DNA of 64,000 bases, taken from NCBI GenBank assembly GCA_021108395.1, contig JAIOQZ010000058.1, positions 41,549-105,548 on the forward strand, given 5' to 3'. Below are positions 26,761 to 33,593 of this stretch, in pieces. How positions within the stretch are numbered: the stretch's first letter is position 1; each line of letters begins with the position of its first letter. The stretch is from Candidatus Cloacimonadota bacterium. GTDB taxonomy: Bacteria; Cloacimonadota; Cloacimonadia; Cloacimonadales; JAIOQZ01. Under the pieces are notes generated by a model. The model was not told the DNA's origin. It saw nothing but the letters and a program-made list of their open reading frames with translations, and did not search any database. The translations under genes and the position numbers were made by a program.

Positions 26761-27951
26761 CTAGCGGTTCTTCTTCACCTTGAGGAAAGTGATGTCGTCG
26801 GGGTAACTCCCATCGGGACTGATATTCAGTCGCTCCAGGAGTTCATCGATGCATGTATCGACACTGTCGGTGTTGAATAGCAGCAGCTCGTTTTTCTCCT
26901 GGGGCGTATCGAGGTGCATTGTGTCCAGGATACCGTCTGAGATGCAGTAGAGCGCGAATTCATCTGGTAACTGGAGCGTCATCTCATCATAGTCCGAGAA
27001 ATCGAATACACCGATAGGAAAGCTTTTCATTTGCAGAAAGTCAGCCTTCTCGCCATTATAGAATATTGGGAATGGATACTGGCCACCGTTCGAGCAGACC
27101 ATCTCGTTGGTGCGCATATCGATGACGCCGTAGAACATCGTGAGATATTTATCGATGTTTTGTGCGAGTATCACCTGATTAAGGTTGTGCAGAATGCGCT
27201 GCGGATGCAGAATCGAGTCATCCCCTTCGTCGAGGTAGTCCTTGTGATAGGAGTACATGAAGCTCTTGAGGAGTACGGTGACAAAAGCCGAGGAAACGCC
27301 ATGACCGGACACATCGGCGATATAGAATCCGAAATGGTGCTCGCCAATGGCGAAGTAGTCGAGGAAGTCGCCGCTGAGGTATGTGCTGGGAATGAGGTTG
27401 CGGCTGCATTCGTAGCTGCCGAACATCTTGATATCGAGCGGGAGCAACTGATTTTGAACTCGTCGGCCAGACTTCTCGTCTTCTTCCAGCTTGAACAAAG
27501 ACTCTCTCAGCTCTGTGTTCATTTGCTGTAGGTTCTCTTTGTGCTCACGGTTTTCACGCTTCAGGGCAGCGCGCTCGAAGCTCCGGTCGATTACCAGTTT
27601 GAACATATCGAGCTTCATTATGGGCTTGAGGATATAGTCCCAGGCGCCCAGGCGGATGGCCTGCAAAACATCGTCAATCACACTCACACCAGAGACAGCC
27701 ACCACGGGCATTTCGGGATAGAGCTTTTTTGCGGCGGCAATAATCTCGTAGCCGTCAACTTCCGGCATGAGTAAATCCACCAGAATCATATCGTAAGGTT
27801 CAGAGTTGAGCATGTCCAATCCGCGCCTGCCGCCATGTGCCGGGATTGGTGAGTAGTCCAACTTTTCCAGAAGCGCACAGACTGTAGTCAGCACGATTTC
27901 TCTATCGTCAATTACCAGAATGCGGTGTTTCTCTTGCGATTTGTTTGTCAT
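26761..27951 (-). CDS. Response regulator fused to PP2C (SpoIIE/RsbU-type) phosphatase
   Basis: The ATG at 27951 has AGGATTATCT upstream; the longer reading to 28005 overlaps the promoter. The 396-residue protein has a receiver domain (HRILVIDDREIV, phospho-Asp59 in MILVDLLMP, LKPIMK) and a coiled-coil linker. A PP2C domain follows: LIPSTYLSGDFLDYFAIGEH, FYIADVSGHGVSSAFVTVLL, GQYPFPIFYN, YCISDGILDT and YPDDITFLKV. The metal-binding Asp residues are present. These proteins usually dephosphorylate anti-sigma antagonists in a partner-switching cascade. No STAS or anti-sigma gene lies in the window. Confidence 0.93.
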   Translation of the reverse strand: MTNKSQEKHRILVIDDREIVLTTVCALLEKLDYSPIPAHGGRRGLDMLNSEPYDMILVDLLMPEVDGYEIIAAAKKLYPEMPVVAVSGVSVIDDVLQAIRLGAWDYILKPIMKLDMFKLVIDRSFERAALKRENREHKENLQQMNTELRESLFKLEEDEKSGRRVQNQLLPLDIKMFGSYECSRNLIPSTYLSGDFLDYFAIGEHHFGFYIADVSGHGVSSAFVTVLLKSFMYSYHKDYLDEGDDSILHPQRILHNLNQVILAQNIDKYLTMFYGVIDMRTNEMVCSNGGQYPFPIFYNGEKADFLQMKSFPIGVFDFSDYDEMTLQLPDEFALYCISDGILDTMHLDTPQEKNELLLFNTDSVDTCIDELLERLNISPDGSYPDDITFLKVKKNR

Positions 27952-27977
27952 AGATAATCCTGAATATGATTTTTCCA

Positions 27978-28005
27978 ATAATACACACCAACTGCATTCC
28001 GGCAA
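27978..28005 (-). promoter_or_regulatory. Promoter of the RR-phosphatase/trmO operon
   Basis: On the minus strand TTGCCG (28000-28005) and TATTAT (27978-27983) are 16 bases apart, 27 bases before the ATG at 27951. Confidence 0.55.
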
Positions 28006-28107
28006 TCTTTTTTTTCAGCGGGCAATAACCATTTTTCTGACAGGCTGAAAACACTCGGGATACAGGCATCCAGGCACATCGATTTCACAGGGCTGCATCA
28101 GTCAGTT

Positions 28108-28133
28108 AAAAAACCAAAAGCTCACGATGAGGC
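28108..28133 (-). terminator. Weak terminator after the radical SAM gene
   Basis: On the minus strand a small stem (CTCA-TCG-TGAG, extended by one bulged pair) is followed by TTTTGGTTTTTT. It lies a few bases past the stop at 28139, at the end of the MBL-rdgB-mutase-radical SAM operon. Confidence 0.35.
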
Positions 28134-28138
28134 AAGTA

Positions 28139-29083
28139 TTAACGCCGTTGCGGCCGCTGACGATAGAAAACACCACGCTCACCCTCGACAGCTTCGAGAC
28201 GACGAGCGCGCACCAGAATTTTCACGGCTCGTTCGACGGTGGCGACAGGAACGCCAAGCCCGGCTGCGAGGTCGGCGGTGGTGCACGGCCTGCGCTCTAC
28301 CATCCCCACGATGGCCTCATCGAGGTCGGCGACCGAAACGCCGGCGGTCTTTTCCGGTGAGCGAGCTATCACTTCGACCTGCAATGGCCGCCACGCCTGT
28401 GCAATCTCCTGTAGCCTCTCAGACGACACAGGGCGCACCCAGTCTTCGGCGCCGGGGCGGTCGAGGGTGTTGAGCTGCACTCGATGCGGGGCAACGCGGG
28501 TGATGGCCTCGCGCAGGAGCGCCAACTCATGCTCTGTATCATTGACGCCCGCCACCAGGAACACCTCGAGCCACATCTCGATGTCGTGCTCACGACGAAA
28601 GGCGCACAGGCCATCCAGAAGCAGCTCGACAGTGAGACCAGGCGCAGGGCGGTTCAGGCGCCGAAAAACCTCCGGCGAGACGGCGTCCAACGACGGCAGG
28701 ATGAGATCGAGGCCAGCGAGACTGGCTCGCAGGACGGCATCGTGCAGCAGCGTACCATTGGTGATGAGCGCCAGCCGATACTCTGGCCAGCGTTGCTTCA
28801 CAAAGCCGATGATGCGGCCAATGTCACGGTGCAGCGTCGGTTCTCCCGCGCCGGAGAAGGTGACGGTGTCCAGCGGCGGCGATGAACGCAGGTAATCTTC
28901 AAGCTCGGCCAGCACTGCGTCGGTGGGCACATACTCGTCGCGAACGATGGTGTGCCGCGTTGTGGCACCGGATTCGCAGTAAATGCAGTCGAGGCTGCAT
29001 GTCTTGTGCGGCACGAGGTCAACGCCCAGCGACAGTCCCAGCCGGCGTGACGGCACGGGACCGAACAGATGTTTGCGGGACAT
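28139..29083 (-). CDS. Radical SAM protein with C-terminal winged-helix region
   Basis: This 314-residue protein starts GPVPSRRLGLSLGVDL and has the iron-sulfur motif CSLDCIYC (Cx3Cx2C). TFSGAGEPTLH and ALITNGTLLHD follow, as in the family of short radical SAM proteins often annotated as wybutosine-like or MoaA-like. Residues 240-314 look like a winged-helix DNA-binding unit (TTADLAAGLGVPVATVERAV), which is an added domain. The reaction is unknown. It begins four bases after the phosphohexomutase stop. No peptide or tRNA substrate is evident from the neighbours. Confidence 0.85.
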   Translation of the reverse strand: MSRKHLFGPVPSRRLGLSLGVDLVPHKTCSLDCIYCESGATTRHTIVRDEYVPTDAVLAELEDYLRSSPPLDTVTFSGAGEPTLHRDIGRIIGFVKQRWPEYRLALITNGTLLHDAVLRASLAGLDLILPSLDAVSPEVFRRLNRPAPGLTVELLLDGLCAFRREHDIEMWLEVFLVAGVNDTEHELALLREAITRVAPHRVQLNTLDRPGAEDWVRPVSSERLQEIAQAWRPLQVEVIARSPEKTAGVSVADLDEAIVGMVERRPCTTADLAAGLGVPVATVERAVKILVRARRLEAVEGERGVFYRQRPQRR

Positions 29084-29087
29084 GCGC

Positions 29088-30440
29088 TTAGCTGTATTCC
29101 TTCACGCGCTTCTCCATGTCGGCGCGGATAGCTTCGAGGCGCGGCTCGGTCTCGGCCTCGAACCGCATCACCAGCACAGGCTGGGTATTCGAGGCGCGCA
29201 GCAATCCCCAGCCGTCGGCAAAGGTGACGCGCACGCCGTCGATGTCGTTCACGTCGGCGCCCTCGGCCTTATAGGAATCGCAGACCCTGGTCACCAGCGC
29301 GAACTTGGCGTCATCGGTGCAGTCCACGCGAATCTCCGGCGTGTTGAACATCGTGGGCTGGTCGGCGAGGAACTGGCTGACAGGCTTGTCGGTCTGCGCC
29401 ATTATCTCGACAAAACGGCAGCAGGCATACATGGCGTCGTCATAGCCAAAGTAGCGGTCGGCGAAGAAGATATGGCCGCTCATCTCGCCGCCCATGCGAA
29501 TGCCGTCTTCCTTCATCTTCTGCTTAATCATCGAGTGGCCTGTCTTGTACATCACCGGTTGGCCGCCATGCTTGCGGATGTCGTCGTAGAATATCTTGCT
29601 GCATTTCACGTCACCCACCACCATCTCGCCGGGATTGGCCGCCAGAAAGTCACGGGCGAACACGTTCAGAATCTGGTCACCGAAGAGGATGTCACCGTTC
29701 TCGTCAACCACGCCGATGCGGTCTGCATCGCCATCGAGGCCCAGGCCGATCTCGGCGTCGCCCTCGCGCACCATCTTGATGAGGTCCTGGATATACTCGA
29801 TGACGGTCGGGTCTGGATGATGGTTGGGAAAGGTGCCGTCCAGCTCGCAGTAGAGCTCGGTCACATCGCAGCCGATACGGCGCAGGATGTCGGGCAGAAT
29901 GGGGCCGCCGGCGCCGTTGCCGGCGTCAACTATTACCTTCACCTTGCGGTCGATGCTGATGCGGTTGACGATATAATCCTGATAGATGCCGATAATGCCC
30001 TCGAAGCTCATGCTGCGGCCTTCTCCGCTCTCGAAATCGTTCGCCTGGATGAGGTGCAGCAGCTCGATAATCTCGTCGCCATAGATGCTCATGAGGCCGA
30101 GGTTGAGCTTGAAGCCGTTGTACTCCGGCGGGTTGTGGCTGCCGGTAATCATCACCCCGGCGTCGCTGCCCAGATGCTGGATGGCGAAGTAGAGCACCGG
30201 CGTGGCCAGGATGCCCATGTCGGTAACGTCGCAGCCGGTGGACAGCAAGCCCTCCGTGATGCGTGCCATGAAGCGCGGTGTGGAAAGCCGTGCGTCTCCG
30301 CCCACCACCACGCTACTCTTCCCCTTGCGCTTCAGCCAGGTGCCGAACGCCCTGCCTAACTGTGTCACGGTTTCGTCGGTGAGGTCTTTGTCCACGATGC
30401 CGCGGACGTCGTATTGACGGAAAATCTGTGGATTGATCAT
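29088..30440 (-). CDS. Phosphomannomutase/phosphoglucomutase
   Basis: This is a 450-residue alpha-D-phosphohexomutase. It has the N-terminal FRQYDVRGIVDKDLTDE, the phosphoserine-loop region TGSHNPPEYNGFKL (the serine of TGSHNP), the metal loop LDGDADRIGVVDE, the sugar-specificity loop GGEMSGHIFF, and the phosphate-binding LRASNTQPVLVMRFEA near the end. It interconverts mannose or glucose 6- and 1-phosphates for nucleotide-sugar synthesis. GGAGGGAGC precedes its ATG, which overlaps the rdgB stop (ATGA). Confidence 0.94.
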   Translation of the reverse strand: MINPQIFRQYDVRGIVDKDLTDETVTQLGRAFGTWLKRKGKSSVVVGGDARLSTPRFMARITEGLLSTGCDVTDMGILATPVLYFAIQHLGSDAGVMITGSHNPPEYNGFKLNLGLMSIYGDEIIELLHLIQANDFESGEGRSMSFEGIIGIYQDYIVNRISIDRKVKVIVDAGNGAGGPILPDILRRIGCDVTELYCELDGTFPNHHPDPTVIEYIQDLIKMVREGDAEIGLGLDGDADRIGVVDENGDILFGDQILNVFARDFLAANPGEMVVGDVKCSKIFYDDIRKHGGQPVMYKTGHSMIKQKMKEDGIRMGGEMSGHIFFADRYFGYDDAMYACCRFVEIMAQTDKPVSQFLADQPTMFNTPEIRVDCTDDAKFALVTRVCDSYKAEGADVNDIDGVRVTFADGWGLLRASNTQPVLVMRFEAETEPRLEAIRADMEKRVKEYS

Positions 30441-31042
30441 GCTCCCTCCTGAGTATGTTTATTGATATAGTTGACAATCATGGGGATGGCGGCGCGAAAA
30501 GCGCGGCCCCTGTGACTGATGGCGTTTTTATTTTCATCGGACATCTCACCGAACGTCAGGCCTGTTTCATCGGCCAGAAAGATGGCGTCGTAACCAAAGC
30601 CGCCCTCTCCCCTCTCTTCGTGGGTCACGCGGCCACACACGCTGCCGCGGGAGACGCCGACCAGACCGTCTTTGTCGGCCAGGGCCACCACTGTGCGAAA
30701 GTGCGCGGTGCGCTCGAATTCACCCTTCATGTGGCGAAGCATTTTGAGACGATTGTCGCGGTAGGTGCAGTTCTCGCCGGCAAAACGCGCCGCATACACG
30801 CCTGGGGCGTCGTTCAGCGCGTCAACGAAGAAGCCGGTGTCGTCGGAGAGCGTGGGCATGCCGGTGGCGCGGGCGGTCTCGACAGCCTTCTTCACGGCGT
30901 TGGCCTCGATGGTGTCGCCGTCCTCGACCACCTCTGGCATCCCAGGCAGGTCGCTCAACAGTTTAAGACCTTCGACGTCGGCGAGGATGTCGCGGATTTC
31001 TCTGATCTTGTCGGGGTTGTGGGTTCCCAGCAGAATCTTCAT
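30437..31042 (-). CDS. rdgB: XTP/dITP pyrophosphatase (RdgB/HAM1 family)
   Basis: The 201-residue protein shows the HAM1 hallmarks: LLGTHNPDKIREIRDIL, EDGDTIEANAVKKA, LSDDTGFFVDALNDAPGVYA, GEGGFGYDAIF and ISHRGRAF. It hydrolyses non-canonical purine triphosphates (dITP, XTP) to monophosphates and so keeps them out of DNA. It overlaps the MBL gene upstream and the mutase gene downstream by four bases each, so the group is translationally coupled. Confidence 0.96.
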   Translation of the reverse strand: MKILLGTHNPDKIREIRDILADVEGLKLLSDLPGMPEVVEDGDTIEANAVKKAVETARATGMPTLSDDTGFFVDALNDAPGVYAARFAGENCTYRDNRLKMLRHMKGEFERTAHFRTVVALADKDGLVGVSRGSVCGRVTHEERGEGGFGYDAIFLADETGLTFGEMSDENKNAISHRGRAFRAAIPMIVNYINKHTQEGA

Positions 31043-31890
31043 TCGTCGTCCTTTCGGATGTATTCAAGCAGACTGCGCTGCAAGTTCAGTTCGTGCATTT
31101 GTGGCGCCCAGAAATCGTCCTCGGCCGTGCCGGGCAGACATTGCGAGACGAGGATGCTGCTGTCTTTCATGTCGAACGCCTGCCAGTCATGGTCGTGCGA
31201 GGCGAAGTACTCATCGGTGAGCCGCCGCAGGCGATGCAGGTAGCGCAGGCCACGCTCGATAACCTCTATTCCGCAAGCAGCGCCATGTCCCGGAATAATC
31301 ATGTCGATGTCGAGCGTCAACAAGTTTTGCAGGGTGTGAATATATTCGAGGCTGTCGCCCCAATAGAAATATGGCACGACGATGCGGCCGTCATCGGAGT
31401 TGAGCAGCGTGTCACCGGCGATAAGAAGCTTGCTCTGCGGCAAGTAGATGACTGTGCTGTCGGGGGTGTGGCCGGACGCGGGGATGAGACGCAACGGCAG
31501 CGGCCGCTCAATGGCAAGCTCGCAGGTGAAGGTGAGATGCGGCCGCACCAGGTGTTTGCGCTCGACGATGGCGGGGCGCTCTGGCGAAAGCACATGGCGC
31601 TCGCGGCTGAGTGTCTGCATGTGGTCAGCATGAGCCACCACGCAGGTGCGCGAGTCGGCCAGAAAGCGATTACCATAGCAGTGGTCGCTGTGCCAGTGGG
31701 TATTGATGAGCCAGCGCACCGGCTTGTCCAGCGTGGCGATGAAGGCCGCTACTTCCCGTGTGTCACGCGGACGCAGCAGAGTGTCTATCACCACCAGTTC
31801 GTCACCCGCCTCAATGATGGTGCTGTTCACCAGCGAGCCTTCCGCCTGGCACAGCGTTACGTCGTCGGCAATTTCAAATCGTTTGAGCAT
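31039..31890 (-). CDS. Metallo-beta-lactamase-fold hydrolase
   Basis: This 283-residue cytoplasmic protein (no signal peptide) has the metal site THWHSDHCYGN, then ASGHTPDSTVIYL, LLIAGDTLL and IIPGHG. It fits the glyoxalase II/SoxH-like branch of the MBL fold. The substrate is not predictable. AGGAGG lies before the ATG. It is the first gene of the MBL-rdgB-phosphohexomutase-radical SAM operon. Its promoter contains a repeated TGACTGT and an inverted repeat, suggesting regulation. Confidence 0.87.
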   Translation of the reverse strand: MLKRFEIADDVTLCQAEGSLVNSTIIEAGDELVVIDTLLRPRDTREVAAFIATLDKPVRWLINTHWHSDHCYGNRFLADSRTCVVAHADHMQTLSRERHVLSPERPAIVERKHLVRPHLTFTCELAIERPLPLRLIPASGHTPDSTVIYLPQSKLLIAGDTLLNSDDGRIVVPYFYWGDSLEYIHTLQNLLTLDIDMIIPGHGAACGIEVIERGLRYLHRLRRLTDEYFASHDHDWQAFDMKDSSILVSQCLPGTAEDDFWAPQMHELNLQRSLLEYIRKDDE

Positions 31891-31900
31891 TCAGCCTCCT

Positions 31901-31936
31901 AATTGACTGTTTACTTTCGCAACCTGACTGTCAATT
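31901..31936 (-). promoter_or_regulatory. Promoter with overlapping operator-like repeats for the MBL operon
   Basis: On the minus strand TTGACA (31929-31934) and TAAACA (31908-31913) are 15 bases apart. On the plus strand TGACTGT occurs twice (31904-31910 and 31925-31931), 21 bases apart, or two helical turns. AATTGAC (31901-31907) and GTCAATT (31930-31936) form an inverted pair across the promoter. Confidence 0.4.
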
Positions 31937-31982
31937 CAAAAATCGTGGTTGGCACAATGCACTGCCCGCGCATAAAAAAGAT

Positions 31983-32010
31983 TTGACGCAATCACATAGG
32001 GAAGTAAACT
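31983..32010 (+). promoter_or_regulatory. Promoter of the NfeD/SPFH operon
   Basis: TTGACG (31983-31988) and TAAACT (32005-32010) are 16 bases apart, 25 bases before the NfeD ATG. Confidence 0.6.
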
Positions 32011-32035
32011 TCTGTAAACATCTGCGGAGGTTGAT

Positions 32036-32476
32036 ATGTCTCCAGCGCTCATCTGGTTTATCGTGGGCATTGCCCTCATCCTCGCCGAATTCATCATGCC
32101 GGGCTTAATCGTCGCGTTCTTTGGTCTGGGCGCGCTGGTGGCCGCGCTCACCACCGTCATCGGCCTCACCACCTCATTCACCTGGCAGATGGTCGTATTC
32201 ATCGTGGTGGCTGTCGCCTCACTGTTTCTGTTGCGCCGCTTTCTCAAGAAAACCTTTCTGGGCAAGACAGAAGGCAGGGACGTGGAGGAGTTCAACGTTG
32301 ACATCGGCAAGATTGTGCCGGTGACAGAGGAGATCAACGCCCTGCATGGAACAGGCCGCGTGAAATACCAGGGTACGCCCTGGAAGGCCACCTGCGAGGA
32401 CATCATCCCCGAGGGCGACAACGTCCGCATCACCGGCAAAGACAACATAACGCTTCTTGTAGAAAAAGTGGACTAA
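32036..32476 (+). CDS. NfeD-family membrane protein
   Basis: The 146-residue protein has three hydrophobic segments (LIWFIVGIALILAEFIMPGL, VVFIVVAVASLFLL) and a C-terminal OB-fold domain (GTGRVKYQGTPWKATCEDII...NITLLVE). It is the short NfeD1b form without a protease domain. These proteins pair with SPFH proteins in membrane quality control, and the next gene is exactly such a partner. GCGGAGG precedes the ATG. Confidence 0.93.
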   Translation: MSPALIWFIVGIALILAEFIMPGLIVAFFGLGALVAALTTVIGLTTSFTWQMVVFIVVAVASLFLLRRFLKKTFLGKTEGRDVEEFNVDIGKIVPVTEEINALHGTGRVKYQGTPWKATCEDIIPEGDNVRITGKDNITLLVEKVD

Positions 32477-32485
32477 GGAGGAACC

Positions 32486-33409
32486 GTGCCAGGACTATTC
32501 ACCGTTATCATCGCGTTAGTCGCGCTCATCACCTTTTTCAAGACTATCCGCATCGTCCCCAACCAGTCGGCGTTCGTGGTCGAGCGGCTGGGCAAATACA
32601 ACCGCACCCTCGACGCAGGCTTCCACATCCTGTTCCCATTCATCGACAAAGTGTCCTACAAGCACACGCTCAAGGAAACCGCCGTTGACGTGCCGCCGCA
32701 GATGTGCATCACCAAGGACAACATCTCTGTCGAGATTGACGGCGTGCTCTATCTGCGTGTGGTTGACCCAGTGAAGGCCAGCTATGGCATCACCAACTTC
32801 CGCTTCGCCATCACCCAGCTCTCACAGACCACCATGCGCTCCGAGATCGGCAAGATCGACATGGAAGCCACCTTCGAGAGCCGCGACATCATCAACGCCG
32901 CCATCGTCAGCGCGGTGGACGAGGCCAGCGATCCCTGGGGTCTCAAGGTTACGCGCTACGAGATCAAGAACATCTCGCCGCCAGATTCGATCATCGGCGC
33001 CATGGAGAAGCAGATGCGCGCCGAGCGCGAGAAACGCTCGCAGATTCTGCTATCGGAAGGTGATAAGGCGTCTGTGATTAACCGCGCCGAGGGTGAAAAG
33101 CAGGAACACATCAAGAAGTCGGAAGGCGAGAAGCAGCGCCGCATCAATGAGGCGCATGGTAAGGCCGAGGCCATCCTGGTAGTGGCTCAGGCCACGGCCA
33201 AGGGCATTGAGGAAGTGGGCAGGTCAATCCAGATGCCGGGCGGACAGGAGGCGGTTCAGCTCCGCATCGCGCAGGAGTGGATTGCGCAGTTCGGCAACCT
33301 GGCCAAGCAGACCAACAGTCTCATCATCCCCGCCGACGTCACCGACCTCGCCTCCGTCACCGCCATCCTCAAGAACGCCGTGAAATTCGGCGACAAGCCG
33401 GAGGCGTAG
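32486..33409 (+). CDS. SPFH/stomatin-like membrane protein (QmcA/paraslipin type)
   Basis: The GTG start at 32486 follows AAGGAGGAACC nine bases after the NfeD stop. The 307-residue protein has one N-terminal membrane helix (LFTVIIALVALITFF) and an SPFH domain (VPNQSAFVVERLGKYNRTLD, VPPQMCITKDNISVEIDGVL). A long charged coiled coil (INRAEGEKQEHIKKSEGEKQ) and an Ala-rich end follow. These proteins form large oligomers that organise membrane patches, and with NfeD they form a conserved two-gene unit. Confidence 0.95.
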   Translation: MPGLFTVIIALVALITFFKTIRIVPNQSAFVVERLGKYNRTLDAGFHILFPFIDKVSYKHTLKETAVDVPPQMCITKDNISVEIDGVLYLRVVDPVKASYGITNFRFAITQLSQTTMRSEIGKIDMEATFESRDIINAAIVSAVDEASDPWGLKVTRYEIKNISPPDSIIGAMEKQMRAEREKRSQILLSEGDKASVINRAEGEKQEHIKKSEGEKQRRINEAHGKAEAILVVAQATAKGIEEVGRSIQMPGGQEAVQLRIAQEWIAQFGNLAKQTNSLIIPADVTDLASVTAILKNAVKFGDKPEA

Positions 33410-33424
33410 GAGCGAGAAAATAGT

Positions 33425-33466
33425 TTGACACGTTGCTGACGGGGAGTAGGCTATTGTCAGCTCCCC
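33425..33466 (+). promoter_or_regulatory. Cassette promoter/leader element, copy 1
   Basis: TTGACA (33425-33430), 16 bases, then TAGGCT (33447-33452). GGGGAG (33441-33446) can pair with CTCCCC (33461-33466), and GCTGAC with GTCAGC overlaps that pairing. It is near-identical to the elements at 38141, 40180 and 42270, but here it is followed by a decayed tail instead of a gene start. Confidence 0.65.
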
Positions 33467-33484
33467 GTTTCGCATGGAGGCACG

Positions 33485-33570
33485 CCGACCTGTATCCAGT
33501 GGGTCTATTTCTATCAACTGAGAGCAGGGAACGATTATTGCGAGACTAAACGGATATGGCTGATGAAGTT
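33485..33570 (+). pseudogene. Frameshifted tail of an AT-rich sorting-domain gene
   Basis: Forward translation gives RPVSSG in one frame and, after a one-base deletion in the next codon, YFYQLRAGNDYCETKRIWLMK in the next frame. This matches the end of the subtilisin at 19240 (PVSSGIYFYRLR...TKKCLLLK). Nothing upstream of it belongs to the domain, because the GC-rich promoter copy 1 abuts it. It appears to be the last 28 or so codons of a gene that stood before the 33594 gene in the source genome. Confidence 0.7.
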
Positions 33571-33593
33571 AATTAAAGATAAGGAGAAACGTC

